64,000 nucleotides of DNA from Mustela lutreola (Eukaryota; Chordata; Mammalia; Carnivora; Mustelidae). The stretch spans positions 50,440,001 to 50,504,000 of the forward strand of contig NC_081305.1 in NCBI RefSeq assembly GCF_030435805.1. The letters are read 5' to 3'. Position 1 is the first letter of the stretch. The number at the start of each line of letters is the position of its first letter. A model generated the notes under the pieces. It worked only from the letters and a program-made list of their open reading frames with translations, was not told where the DNA came from and ran no database searches. Below are positions 20,736 to 33,300 of the stretch, in pieces. The position numbers and the translations under genes were made by a program.

Positions 20736-22794
20736 CAGACTCTAGACTCCAGGGTTCCAGGGGGGACATTCCAAGAGCTCTGAGGCTCAAGCTGGACCCC
20801 AAGGAGACCCGGCTTCTTCATAGCAGAAGGATACCCCCTTCTGCCATGCTGGGCTGTGCAGGGGTGCAGCGGCGATGGGCCCTGCCTCTCCACCGTTGGT
20901 CAGTCTGCGTGTCCCAGCTTTGCCTCCAGGCCTGATACCCATAATCTGACCACCCATGCCAGCCCCCTGTTTCCTGGGCGCCCCTCCTCTCAGGGTTCTC
21001 CGGCAGGCTCCCTGTCCCTCCAGCCCCTGTGTCCCTCTTCCTCTCCTTCCTCCTCCCACCCGATTCAGAGGCTCAGTGGGGCTCAGTTCAGGCCACTCCT
21101 CAGTGCTCACACCTCTCGCTTTGATGATGTCAGCATCTGGGGGCTTCCCCTTCACATTTCAGTGGAGAACTCCACGGTGGAGATGCCCGCCTCCCCCTCC
21201 CTTCTCCTGGAGCCCCCAATCCTGGTTGCCCTCTGGGAACCAGGAACCTGCCACTCCAGGCTGCAGGCACTCACAGCACCTGTCAGCTGCCTTACTCAGG
21301 AGGCCCCCAACTCCACCCTCCCTGCATATCCCGTTTCTCCTCTTTCCAAATGGTCTCTGCCTTGCTCCTTCTCCCACTGGCTCCTGGGCCCCACAATGTT
21401 ATATCTGGAGCCCAGGGAAGGAAATGCCAATCAAAACCATGCTGACCTAGCCCCACACACTCATTAAGATGGTTTTATAGATTTAAACCTGTTTACGGGA
21501 AGGTCACAAGTGTTGGGAGGAAGTGGAGATATTTGGAACTGCTGAGCACTGGCAAGGTGGTGGGTATAATTCGGTGTGTCATTTCCTCAGAAAGTAAACA
21601 GAATTTCCCTGTGACCCAGCAGTCCCAGGGCTAGGGGCGCAGGCGGTGGGAACGGAGCCAGGGACCGGAAGCTGTGTGCACTTGGGTCCACACCGGCACT
21701 GCCCATACTAGCCAGGGCAGCCGCAGGTTCCTGAGCTGTGCAAGACAGCAGCCAGCATTGGGCACCGAGCAAGGACTCCACAAGCCATTGCAGGCTTCGA
21801 AGACGGAGGAAGGGGCCTGGTGTCCAGGAAGGGGTGGGGCCCTGCAGACACCCTCCTGTGAACCCCATGGGACCACGACAGATCTGGGACCTCTAGATGG
21901 AATGGCATAATAAACCTGAGGCTGTCGCCCCCAGTCTGTGCCCCTTCGTTGTAGCAGACATGGAACCTCAGACTCCTGGTGTCCAACACTATTCTCAGTC
22001 AGCTCCCAGACTTCTGGAAATGGATTCGAGCACCAATCTTTCCTTGTCAGCGCCCTGACATCACCCCCGGATGTGTCATCCCAAACTTAGGAGCACCCGT
22101 GCCCAAAGCCCAGCCTGGCCACATCCCGGAGTCCTGGGCTTGGTATCCTGGCATTCCAGCAGCAGATGGGGCTACACAAAGCTGGGACCCGTATCCCTGT
22201 CCTTTCCAATGCCCTGCTCCTGAGAAATTCACGCAATATTTTCCCAACTTACCCTGTGGCTCCAGTGTTGGTGGGATGTAATGTTGTCTTTAATTTTATT
22301 TATGTATATTCACATCAGAGTGTGCTTTCCTGTGTCTTACAGTGTAACTGTGTCTTGGACTGCCTAGAACATTCATAGGTTGCAAACGCTGAAACCCCCT
22401 GAAATGGTGGGTTCAGAGATGATCCACCTTGTCCATCCATTTCACACACACACACACACACACCCCACACACTGCAGGTGCGATTTTGGTCTGATTCTGC
22501 TTTTCAGAATGAATAAGTAATCCATGGAAAATTAAGTCAGAAGACACATCATGTTACTTTCAGAAGGAAGTTATCCCATTAGAGTGAAGACTGTGTACCC
22601 CACGTTCTGCTTTTCCAGGTCCTGCTGCTGTGGTAAGAAGTTGCTGCAAACACCATGCTGGAAACAGTGCGCATTCCCCACCCACGGGGTTCTCTGGCCC
22701 AGGGGTCTGGCGCAGTCCCGTGGGCTGCATGAGCACTGAGCTGGGCTGCGTTCTTCCCGTGGCTACAGGCACTAAACAAAGCACTCATTAACAT
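20736..22794. other. Flank with an old L1 scrap and a possible polyA signal
   Basis: An AATAAA at 21909-21914 could serve the exon at 20590. The region 21418-21625 resembles a much diverged L1 ORF2 piece in plus orientation ('aaatgccaatcaaaaccatg', then 'ccctgtgacccagcagt'). A (ca)n microsatellite lies at 22443-22463. No gene recognised. Confidence 0.45.
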
Positions 22795-23176
22795 CAAAAA
22801 GATCAAAGATGAATATCCAACTTTTGTAGCAACATGGATGGGACTGGAAAAGATTATGCTGAGTGAAATAAGTCAAGCAGAGAGAGTCAATTATCATATG
22901 GTTTCACTTACTTGTGGAGCATAACAAATATCATGGAGGACATGGGGAGTTGGAGAGGAGAAGGGAGTTGGGGGAAATTGGAAGGGGAGGTGAACCATGA
23001 GAGACTATGGACTCTGAAAAACAATCTGAGGGGAATGAAGTGGTGGGGGGGTGGGAGGTTGGGGTACCAGGTGGTGGGTATTACAGAGGGCACAGATTGC
23101 ATGGAGCACTGGGTGTGGTGCAAAAATAATGAATACTGTTATGCTGAAAATAAATAAATTTAATTTTTAAAAAAAG
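22795..23176 (+). mobile_element. 5'-truncated L1 3' end
   Basis: Plus-strand copy of the same 3' end seen in reverse at 43.04-43.42 kb: 'gagtgaaataagtcaagcag', a G-rich stretch and 'ggtgggtattacagagggca', ending in an A-rich tail 'aaaataaataaatttaattt'. About 380 bases of an L1 whose full-length relative lies in this window. Confidence 0.85.
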
Positions 23177-23369
23177 ATCAAAGAAAAAAATCGTAACAGA
23201 AACAAAAACAAACAAAACAAATGAAATGGAAACACACATACCAAAACCTATGTATGGGTTGCAGCAAAAGCCTTTCAGAGAGGGAAGTTTGTAGTCGTGA
23301 ACGCATCTGTTAAGAAATTGCAAAGATCTCAACTACACATCCTAACTTTACACCTTGAGGGAGAGGGGA

Positions 23370-24035
23370 AAAAAAGAGTACACTAATACCAAAGTTAGCA
23401 GAAGTAATGAAGGAGAGTGGAAATAAATGAAATAGACACCGCCCACCTGAAAAAAAAAAAGAAAGTAAGAAAAAAAAATCAATGAATCTAAGAGTTTGTT
23501 ATTTGAAAAGACAAACCAAATTGACAAATGTTTAGCTAGACCACCTAAGAAGAAAAATAAGAGAAAACGCAAATCAAATCAGAACTGAAAGAGGAAGCAT
23601 TACAACTGATCCTACAGAAATATGTAGGAGTTTAAGGGACTGCTACCAACAACTCTGCACCCACAGATGAGAAAACCTGGAAGAAATGGATCAACTCTCA
23701 GCAACACACAACCTACCACAACTGAATCAGGAATAAACAGAAAATCTGAACAAACACATAAAAAGCAAGGAGACCCACCACCACAGAAAATCCCAGGACA
23801 ACAGATGGCTTCATTGGCAAATTCTGTTGAATATCCAAAGAAGAATGAATGCCAATCCTTCTCAAACTCTTCCCAAAAAGTGGAAGGGGGAAAGGAACAT
23901 TCTCAAACTCATTCTTCAAGGCCAGTGTTATCCTGATGCCAAAATCAGATGAAGACACTACATATTATCCTGATACTGATATTCCAAAATCAGAGGAAAA
24001 CACTATTAAAAAATTAAATAGACCAAAGTTTTTAA
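23370..24035 (+). mobile_element. Ancient L1 ORF2 fragment
   Basis: Diverged plus-strand L1 coding DNA. Recognisable pieces include 'ggaagaaatggatcaactct', 'cagatggcttcattggcaaa' and 'aatccttctcaaactcttcc', which correspond to the region of ORF2 between endonuclease and reverse transcriptase. It is broken by many changes and much older than the neighbouring 3' end. Confidence 0.6.
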
Positions 24036-24049
24036 TCTTCTTTAATCTT

Positions 24050-25760
24050 TAATTTTCATAACTCCAGAAAATTTCCCAGACAAGTCATTCTTGCTGACCT
24101 CTTTTTCCTTTTGGTGTGTTAATTAGTCTTGAATTTGGATGTCCAAGTATTTTCCTGAGTTTAGGAAGTTCTTGGTTATCATTTCTTTACATAAGATTTC
24201 ACCCCTTTTCTCTCTCTCTCTCCCTTCTCTGGAACTCAAATCATTCTTTTCTGTGGTAGATGCCGTCCAGTTTCTTTCATTAATTTTATTCATTAACTGG
24301 ATTCCTCAAGTCCAGAATTTCTGTTTGGCTCTTTTGTATTTTTCTATCTCTTTGTTAAACTTCTCTTTTGGTTCAAGTGTTGTTTTTCTTTTCTCATAAC
24401 TCAATGAGTTTCTCATAACCCGACCAGTGCAGCTATTTTGAAATCTTGGTCAGCTACATGGCAAAACTCCAAGTCTGAGTTCAGTTACGGGATGGCTGTC
24501 CTCATCTCTTGGTGATGACATGTGTCCTTGATATCTTGATTCTTCATGTTCCTTGGAGTTTCCCATGGCTGTTTTAGCATTTGAAGTGGGGTCACTCCAC
24601 AAATCTTTAGTGGCTGTCTTCATGTGGGAGATGTTTTTCATTGGTTCTGCTGGTATCTGACACTTTCTCCAACTTTACACAGATGCACAAAGTGTGTAGG
24701 CTTGTATTTCCTTTCTGGTCCTTGCAATCTACCAGGCTGGCTGCTGGAAACTTCCGGGGTTTTTTGCCACAAGTTTCTGGTTTCTGTCTTGCCCACAGAC
24801 TCCAGTTTGTCTTCAGAGCCTACATGAAGATCTGGACATGGCCTACAATGAGGTTTTCACACTTGGGGAGTGGAGGGCACCCTTGAGCGGGGCTGGGGGT
24901 GTTGGGGTCAGATCTCCCAACAGCTCAGTGACAGGCTTCCTACTGTGGTCCTGAATGCAGTCAATGGGAACCACATCTGTTTAATCCCTTGGATACTCTT
25001 ATCTGCCTCTTTCCCCATCTTCTGCTCTCCCCATCTGGAGGTCCTGCTTCAATATTCTCGGTGTCTCCAACAGACCCACACAGCTGGGGAGGCCAGGCAC
25101 CCACTCACTGTTCTCCCATTCCATGTTGGCTAGTTCAGCCCTCTCAACTGTGCCCTGGCCAGAGGGGTGACTTGGCAAAGATCCTCTTACCTTCTCAAAT
25201 GCATCTCCATTTCCTTCATTTACAACAAAGGGTCAAAATACACATGTCATTTCTAAATATGACTGCACTCTAAAACTCAGTGGGTGTCTCTGTAAAATGT
25301 TCAATTATGTATCTCTTCAGCTGTTACAGACATCATCCTCACTTCTGTCCTTCTGACACTTAGAACACATCCTCATTCTATTCCCCAACATTGGGAATTT
25401 CCACGTCTGGTCCCTTTATGCTGCCTTCTGGAAAATCTCTCAATTCTGAACTTTAGTTTTATAAATGTCTCTTCAGGTTTGTCTTGTCCTTCATGGAATG
25501 AGTTTTTTCAATGTGTTGATTTATTGGATTTTTCATCTCTAAAATGTCTTAATTGTTTCAAGAATTGCCTAATCTTCTGTGGCACAATCCATATTCTTGC
25601 ATCAAAAATTCAATATCTCCTTTCATTTTTTCAGATATTTAAATATGCTTAATTTTATTCTCTTATTTTCCTATTGATTCTATTTCCTTGTATATGATCA
25701 TTTTTTATTCATCTGTAGCTTATTGTCCGTGCACTTAATCATTGTTAAGATCACTCTCTG
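24050..25760. other. T-rich old repeat-like DNA
   Basis: Pieces such as 'cagaatttctgtttggctct' and 'ctatctctttgttaaacttc' resemble antisense parts of very old L1 or HAL1 elements, but I cannot set borders. No coding exon recognised. Confidence 0.35.
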
Positions 25761-27352
25761 ATGTCCATTCTTGGTGGACATTCTCCTCTCATACACCTGT
25801 TCATACGAGAAGGGTTTCTCCCGGAGCTGCTCTGGGAGTCGGGCGGACCACAAGAGATAACTGCAGCTTCTCCTGGTCTGTGGTGTCCATTCCCTCAAAT
25901 GTCACATCTGCTCAGGCTTGTATTAGGCAGGGATGGGTCCAATACAAGCCTCAAGCTAACAGTCACTCACAAAAGAGAAAAACTTCAATGAATCTGTTTC
26001 ACACACACGTAGGGGAGGTGATTCGGAGCTGACCTGAGTCAGTGAGTGGAGAAACCCCTGTTGTTGTCCACAAACACACATTGGGGAGCACTGCAGGTTT
26101 TAGCCTTCACCCGCAGTCCTGGCCCCTTCCTGCCTCTGAGGACCCTGGCGTCCCTCTCTGTGTCCACATGGGTGGAAGCCTCTACCAGATGACCTGCTGA
26201 TGGTCCTGGGAACTGACAACTGCTCAGCATTGTTCTCTGTTCTTTCTTGTGGTTCCCTGACTCTCTGGGGAGCTTTCATTTCTCAGTTCCTGCATGTGAC
26301 TATTTCTATACATTTCAGAAATAGGGTCAGTAGTGCTTATTGGTACAAAGCATGTGAGGGGTCTTGACTGGATGTGAAAAACATCCACCTAGGTTAAGTC
26401 TGACCCCATAATCCTTCCATGTACAAAACCCCTCTTATCCCTCTCTGAAAACTAACAGTAATGAGTCCCCTCCCATGAACTGGGAACCAATGACCCCCAC
26501 AATTATCCTAAGGAGTGGGGTTCAGGACAAGATCCAAACAAGGAAACAGACTTGGAGACAGGATGTTATTACCCTGGGAAATACAGGCAATGGAAAATGG
26601 ATGAATATTTAGAGAAAGGTTAACTTTTCCTTCAAAAATCAGAGCTCCCACACTGCTGAAATAGATGTTCCCTACAGCTTACATGCAGGACTCCAGGGTG
26701 GAGAGGACGGCTCTGCCCCAGAAACAAGGGGCACTGAGGAGCCAGGAGCATCTCACAGGGATGTTCCCAAGAAGGTTGGGGAGTGTGGACAATGTCACAA
26801 GAAAATAGAGAAGTCCTTGGAGGCTGTGCAGAAAGAAAGTCTACACTCTGGGGCCAGGAGAGGGGCTGTGCTCCCTTCCATATGTGCCTGTATTTCTCCC
26901 CTGGGCTCATTACCACCATGACCTCAACGTGAGCTGATCAGAGAGGACACACATGTGTCTGTGCTGGTTTGAGCTCTAAATGGCAGCAGGAACCTGTGTC
27001 CACTGTAGCATTTCTGGGGCTTTGGGCCCCAGTCCATGGTGAGGACCCAGGGGTATGCTGAGGATGAAGGAGACACAACAGGGGGCCCTGGTGGGGGAAG
27101 GACCTGTCCTGGTCCCCTCACCTGGATGGGGCATCTCAGGAAGCCTCAGGATCCACCCCTTGCACCATCATGCACACCAGAGCAGGGCTCAGGGAAGGGG
27201 GTGTTCCCCTTCCTGTTGTCACATCTTGCTGACATGACAACCCTGTGAGAGGCAGGACTGGCCTCCACGTGGCCACACCCTATGTGTCTGTCTGTCCTAT
27301 GGTCACAGTGGTCCCTTTGTCTGCACAGTGGGAACCAGAGAGAGGAGACACC
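25761..27352. other. 5' flank of the LILRB-type gene
   Basis: No coding exon seen. From about 26620 the sequence is duplicated at 38630 and onward. A short non-coding first exon could lie here, but nothing in the sequence decides it. Confidence 0.4.
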
Positions 27353-30300
27353 ATGACACTCACCCTCACAGTTCTGCTCTGTCTTGGTGAGATCTGAGGA
27401 GGGGTGGGGACACCCTAGTCTGGGAGGGACCTGCCCCACAGCCAGGCCCTGCTCTGTCTGAGGCCCCTGGCTCAGGAGGCTCATGGGAGGAGGGGTTCTG
27501 CTAGGATTCAGGGCAAGCCTCTCACAGGGACTCTCTTCCAGGGCTGAGTGTGGACTCCAGGACCAGAGTGCAGACAGGTGAGTCTGTCCCCAGGGGTCTC
27601 AGTCCCACCTCCTCACTGGAGACAGGGGTCACCCATCAGGCAGCAGGGGATGGAGAACAGGAGCTCTGGGCTGACCAAGGGGGACGTCTGGGAGTTTGGG
27701 GCAGAACAGGGACCTGGGGGTGGGGAAGGTCTGTGTCCCAGCCTCTGTTTCCTTCCAGGGACCCGCCCCAAACCTAACATCTGGGCTGAGCCAGGCTTTG
27801 TGATCCCCTGGTGGACATCTGTGACCATCTGGTGTCAGGGTGGCCTGGAGGCCCAGGAGTACCGCCTGCATAAAGAGGGAAAGTTAGAGACCTGGGACAG
27901 ACAGAAGCCACTGGAGCCCGGGGACAAGGCCAAGTTCTTCATCAGATACATGAGAGTTATGCATACAGGAAGATATCGCTGTAACTATCTCAGCCTCACT
28001 GGCTGGTCAGAGCTCAGTGAACCCCTGGTGCTGGTGATGACAGGTGCGAGCCCACTCAGGGCCCCAGCCCTAGGCTCTGCCTTCAGGAAGGGGGTGGGCT
28101 CTCAGGGGTCTCCTTCTCACAGCCCAGCCTGGGGATAATGTGGGGAATCTGAGCACCATTTAACACCCACCCCCTCCTCCTCTTCTAGGATTACAGAACA
28201 AACCCCAGCTCTCAGCCCTGCCCAGTCATGTCGTGACCCCAGGAAGGAACGTGACCCTCCAGTGTGGCTCATGGTTAGGATTTGACAGGTTCGTCCTGAT
28301 GAAAGAAGGAGAGAACCAGCCTTCCTGGACCATGGTCTCCCAGAGAGCCCCCGGTGGTAGGACCCATGCCCTGTTCCCTGTGGGCCCTGTGAACACCAGC
28401 CTCAGATGGACATTCAGATGCTATGGCTATTACAACACCACCTCCCAGATATGGTCGCACCCCAGTGACCCCCTGGAGCTGCTGGCCTCAGGTGAGGAGC
28501 CCAGCCCCATTGCCTCTGTGTTCCTGTGGTCAACATGACCCTGTCTGGAAGACCCCCAACATAGGATGGGAATGAGGGGCTACAGGGAGGCTTATTCACA
28601 GGGGCGTCCACCCCTCAGAGAAATGAGGACCACACTGTCCTCCCACACCTGCCCCTCCCCACACGCCCGCCACTCAGAGCTCTAGGTGCCTACAGAAGGG
28701 TTTTCGGGACCCTGGGGCAGATACACCAGGAGCCTAGAGAGGGTCTCTGCGGGAAGCTCCAGCCCTCCACCCTCCTCTTGTCTCTTTCCCTGAACCCTCT
28801 GGGGGCTCCAGGCCCCACCCCCAGGTCCCCACTACCCAGCTGATACGTCACTGGGACCTCTTTCCTCAGAAAGAGTACAGACCATCCCGGGGAGTCTGAG
28901 AGCCTCCCAGAGGACCGAAGACCCCCTGAGATACTCAGAAGCAACCTTGTGTTCCAGGGGCTAAGAGTCCAGCAGAGATGTAGGGGGGAAGGCTCCAGAG
29001 ACTCTGAGGCTGGTCGATGAGAGATGGGGTGGTCATGGCAGAGGGAGAGCTAGGCGGAGAGCAGCCAGGCTGAAGGGAGGAGCAAGCTACCCTCCCTGTC
29101 CTGGGTTTACAATGTACCTGGTGGGGTCCATTGAGGGGCGGGGTCTCAGTGCTCCCTGAGATGGTGATTTGGGGTGGGTCCCTTTCCATCAGGGCCTCAG
29201 TTTCTCCATTTGTGATAGGGGAGAACCCTGGCTCAGATCTCAAGGACATGTCCTTTCGGACCTTCCAGGTTTGCTGCCTTAGGACTGCAGAATGGGAAGG
29301 TGAACAGTGAGGGCTGTAGGATGCAGGGACGGGCAGGACAGTGACGCTGGTGACGGCCCCAGAACTCCTCTGTCTGTCCTGCAGTGCTCAGCCTGGCTGT
29401 ATCCAGACAGCCCTGCTGGAAAGAAATCAGAATCAAACAGAAATAAGCAAGGGCTTGACAGTTGGGCTCCACGGGATGTAAATCCCAGATCTGCCGCTTC
29501 TGGGCAGTGGGATTTCAGACAAGTCCTTTCACTGTCTGTGAAACATGTCTCCTATAGTCTCCCTCATAGGTTTGCTGAGAGGTTTAGGTGAGATCTTGGA
29601 CATGAGAGCCCTGCACGGGACGGGCCCAGAGGGTGTGCGAACCCTCATGTTCCCTTCCCTCATGTGCTCGCTGAAAACTGCAGGCAGGCCCCACGTGCAA
29701 GTGTGGGGTCTGCAGGGCAGAGGACCAGTCTTGGCTGGACTTGGGGAGTGAGGAAGGCATGGAGTCCCTCCCACGCAGGGATGGTTCTGAGCACCTCAAA
29801 GCTTCTGACAATAGCAGGCGCATTCAGCTGGGGCTACAGGAGAAGGCAGGGTACATGAGGACAACAGAATGAACCATTCCAACCAAGGCAGGAGCCCAGA
29901 GCCAGAAGCAGGTGTCCACTAGGGTGGGCATTGTGAGGAGAGCACAGGGAACCCACCGTCCTGGGTTGGAATCCCAGCTCTGCCACTGACTTCCTGGCCT
30001 GGTCACCTGGGGCACCTGACTCATCTCTCTGAGCATTGGTTCCTTGTCTGTGAAACGGGTGAAGGTGGGGGTGGCATTTTCTGGTGCATGATCATTATGG
30101 AGATCAGAGGTGATGATGGCATAGACCCCACCACGGGTCTACATGCAGCAGTTGCCCAGTTAACTGACATCCTGGTCCATTCATGGTATCCCTTGTGTCC
30201 AAGGTCACAAGCACCAGAGAAGCTGGATCCCAGTGCCTGTGACCTTCTTCCTGATGCTCTTCCTCCTTCTCCTCTTCCTCCTTGTCCGACACCAGCGCCA

Positions 30301-33300
30301 GAAAAAATGCTGCAAGTCAAGTAAGTAGACGATGGGGAGCTCTGGTCTACCTGAGGCGCAAAACCCAACTATGAAGATGCAAAGTGGCTTCTTGGGACAC
30401 ACAGGAGTTGCCACAGATATGAGGGCAGGTAGCTCCCTCCCCAACACCCGGGGAGCCATGTCAGTGACGGGGGTGGGCTTCAAGGGAGGGGTCATCACCC
30501 TGCAACCAGTGGGGAGTGGGCACAGTGGCAAGGAGTGCGGGAGGATGGGTGGAAGATTAGTTGTTTTGAGCAGGTATGTAAAAATATTGGGGATCAAGGC
30601 ACCGAGTTACTCAAGGTTTTCAGGGATTTATCCATGTGCAAAAGCAGTTTAAACTCTGAACTGCTCTACCGGAATTGGAAATGCCAGTGGGACCTCGTTA
30701 AAGTGCATACATGTACATTGACGGGATAATGGTAGGTGTAAGCATCTGTTGTGTCTGTGAGTATATGTATGAACACACGGGTCCCAGCTCCAACCACCAA
30801 TAAAACCTAGACATGGTGACGGCACACCGATCATCCAGATTTCAGTTTTCAAATATTGCCTTCTGTTAAAAGGAATTCGGTTTCCTCTGAGAAATTCTTT
30901 ATTCCAGATTGGGACAGGGAAACTAATGGAAGATGTCAGAGCATCCGAATGGGTCAGAAAGTACAAAAATTCACCAAGAGTGATGGAGCCAAGTCAGAAT
31001 AACACAGAAGCCAGCTGGAAGGAATCCCCTGTGGAAAAATCTAGAATAACCTGAGCATCCAAGTATGGGATTACAATGCATCGAATAAAGCAGAAATCCA
31101 TGAGTTTGTGGAGTAAATTAGTTAATGCCTGGGGGGAGAGGGGATGCATTAGAGTAGAATGCCAGCAGATCAGAAGGAGCAACGTGGAGATCGGAGACCT
31201 TTAAGAGTTCGCTCCCTGATATGAGGAAGTGGTGATGCAACATGGAGGCTTAAGTGGGTAGAAGAAGAATCAATGAAACAAGATGGGATTGGGAGGGAGA
31301 CAAACCATAAGTGACTCTTAATCTCACAAAACAAACTGAGGGTTGCCGGGGGGAGGGGGTTTGGGAGAAGGGGGTGGGATTATGGACATTGGGGAGGGTA
31401 TGTGATTTGGTGAGTGCTGTGAAGTGTGTAAACCTGGTGATTCACAGACCTGTACCCCTGGGGATAAAAATATATGTTTATAAAAAATAAATAATTAAAA
31501 AATAAATAAATAAATAAAATAAAATAAAATGGAATACTACTCAGCCATCAGAAAAAAAAAAAAAAAAAAAAGAGTTCGCTGCCATGATGCTGGGCCACAC
31601 GGGCGAGGTTCATCGGTGGTCCTAACAATGGCCATACTGTATTTGAGAACAGCCATGGCATTGGAGGAAAACTCCAATATCTGTCTTCAAATACCAATCA
31701 GATTCTAAGGGAGGATGGAGGACTTCACTACGGGAAACCAGGCAGATGCCTCCTTGACCAGACAGTCACAGGGCTCAGTGCCAGGAGTAGGACAGGGGGA
31801 TATCCCAGGCTCCAGAACTTGTTGGAGGTGATCACGGCTTTACCAACACCCTTTCCCGGGTATTCCTAAGTAGACACTGGGTAGAGCCAGGAAGAAAATA
31901 AAAGACGCCGTTTGGCAGTTGGTAAGACAGGAACCGGGAGTGTGGTTTTGGTCCACATGTTGCATAAGTGAAGATCTCCTGATCCGGGGTCCTGGGGTTG
32001 TGTAGATGAGGCTTCATATTTGTGAGAGGTGCACAAGACAGGGTGCATATATCAGAAAAACACCTACCTACCTACCTACCTATTACCTGTCCGTCCATCC
32101 ATCCCTATTTCTGTCTATGTGCATGCCTATAGATGCATGAGTAAGGGACCTGCCCTTTCTTTCTCCTCTCTCTTGCAGCCCCCGTGCCCATTATCTCCAA
32201 ATCCACCTCCATCTCTCTCTCTCGTTGGTAAAATACTACCAAAGCAAAAACATAGTTCAAGGTGATGCAGGAATAAAAAAGACAGTTCTTATAAATTTTC
32301 TTATGTAAAAAAATAATTACAAAAATCCTTCAGAATGAAGGATTTAATAAGAACATAGACTTTTAAAGACATTCTATCAGTTTTGTTTTTTAAGAATATG
32401 TTGAACCCTCCATGCATGTTTTGTGTGTTAGAATTTAGTTGTTTGCTCTGAATTCCAGATCAAGGGGGGTGGGTATTTAACCTTGTCAGGGCTCGGATCC
32501 TCTGAGATCCAAACATGACCCTGGGCGCCAGGTTCTGGGGCTGCTTAGAAGCTAATTCTCACTTTGTGCAGGTGCCTCACGTCCTCAAGTTGAGACCAAA
32601 ACTCTGCAGAAAAGGTAATTTCTCCCCCAAAGTCCTCCCCCAACCTCCCACCTCTGCCTGCAGTGCCTTTGCAGTTGCCTACTGCCCCTGTTTTTCCTCC
32701 CTCAGCTCCAGCTCCGTGGCTCCTGTCCAGGATGAGAACAAGAGTAAGTAGGAAGGAGGGTCCTGCTGGGAGACCAGGAGGAGTCCATGGGCCAGGTTCT
32801 GGGCTTTGCATGAAAATTGCCACATCTCTGTGATCCCAGGCACATCCTGCCTCATGCTGGGCCTCAGACTCCCCATCTGAGGGTGGGAGGGGCATGTGGG
32901 ACTGCAGGGTTTCAGGAATTGGGGCATAAAATAGAATGTTCTCATTCTCCAGAAGCTGAGGTGAGAGAGTCCCAGCCTGAGGAAGACATACAGATGGACA
33001 GTGAGGTGAGCCCCTGCTCCTGCCCGGGGCACCCAGCACAGCCTTGTTCATTAGCTACATCCATGGGCTGTTTCTCCACCGTCCTATCGTCCTATCCCTC
33101 AGATCGGCAACATCTAACCTCACCCTTCTTCTTGAAAGGTGATACATGCAGGCTGCTGGGACATCATGGCTCAGTGGGTTTTTCTGATACTACATGGTCC
33201 CCTCCTTCTTGGTCCCCTTATTTGGGTCCTTTGAACTGTTGGTTGTCTGTGTCTCATAATGGCAATGCTGCCAGGGATAGCTGTACAGTCTGTGCACTGC

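Larger units (their letters stand above)
26620..29210 (+). repeat. Tandem segmental duplication, unit A
   Basis: About 2.6 kb holding the 5' flank, signal, mini and both Ig exons of the LILRB-type gene. It matches 38630-41405 in the same order and orientation, including introns ('agagaagtccttggaggctg' at 26810 and at 38812). The duplicated unit does not include the transmembrane and tail exons. Confidence 0.85.

Noticed and set aside
22443-22463. Possible CRISPR-like or regulatory repeat
   Set aside because: It is a simple CA microsatellite.
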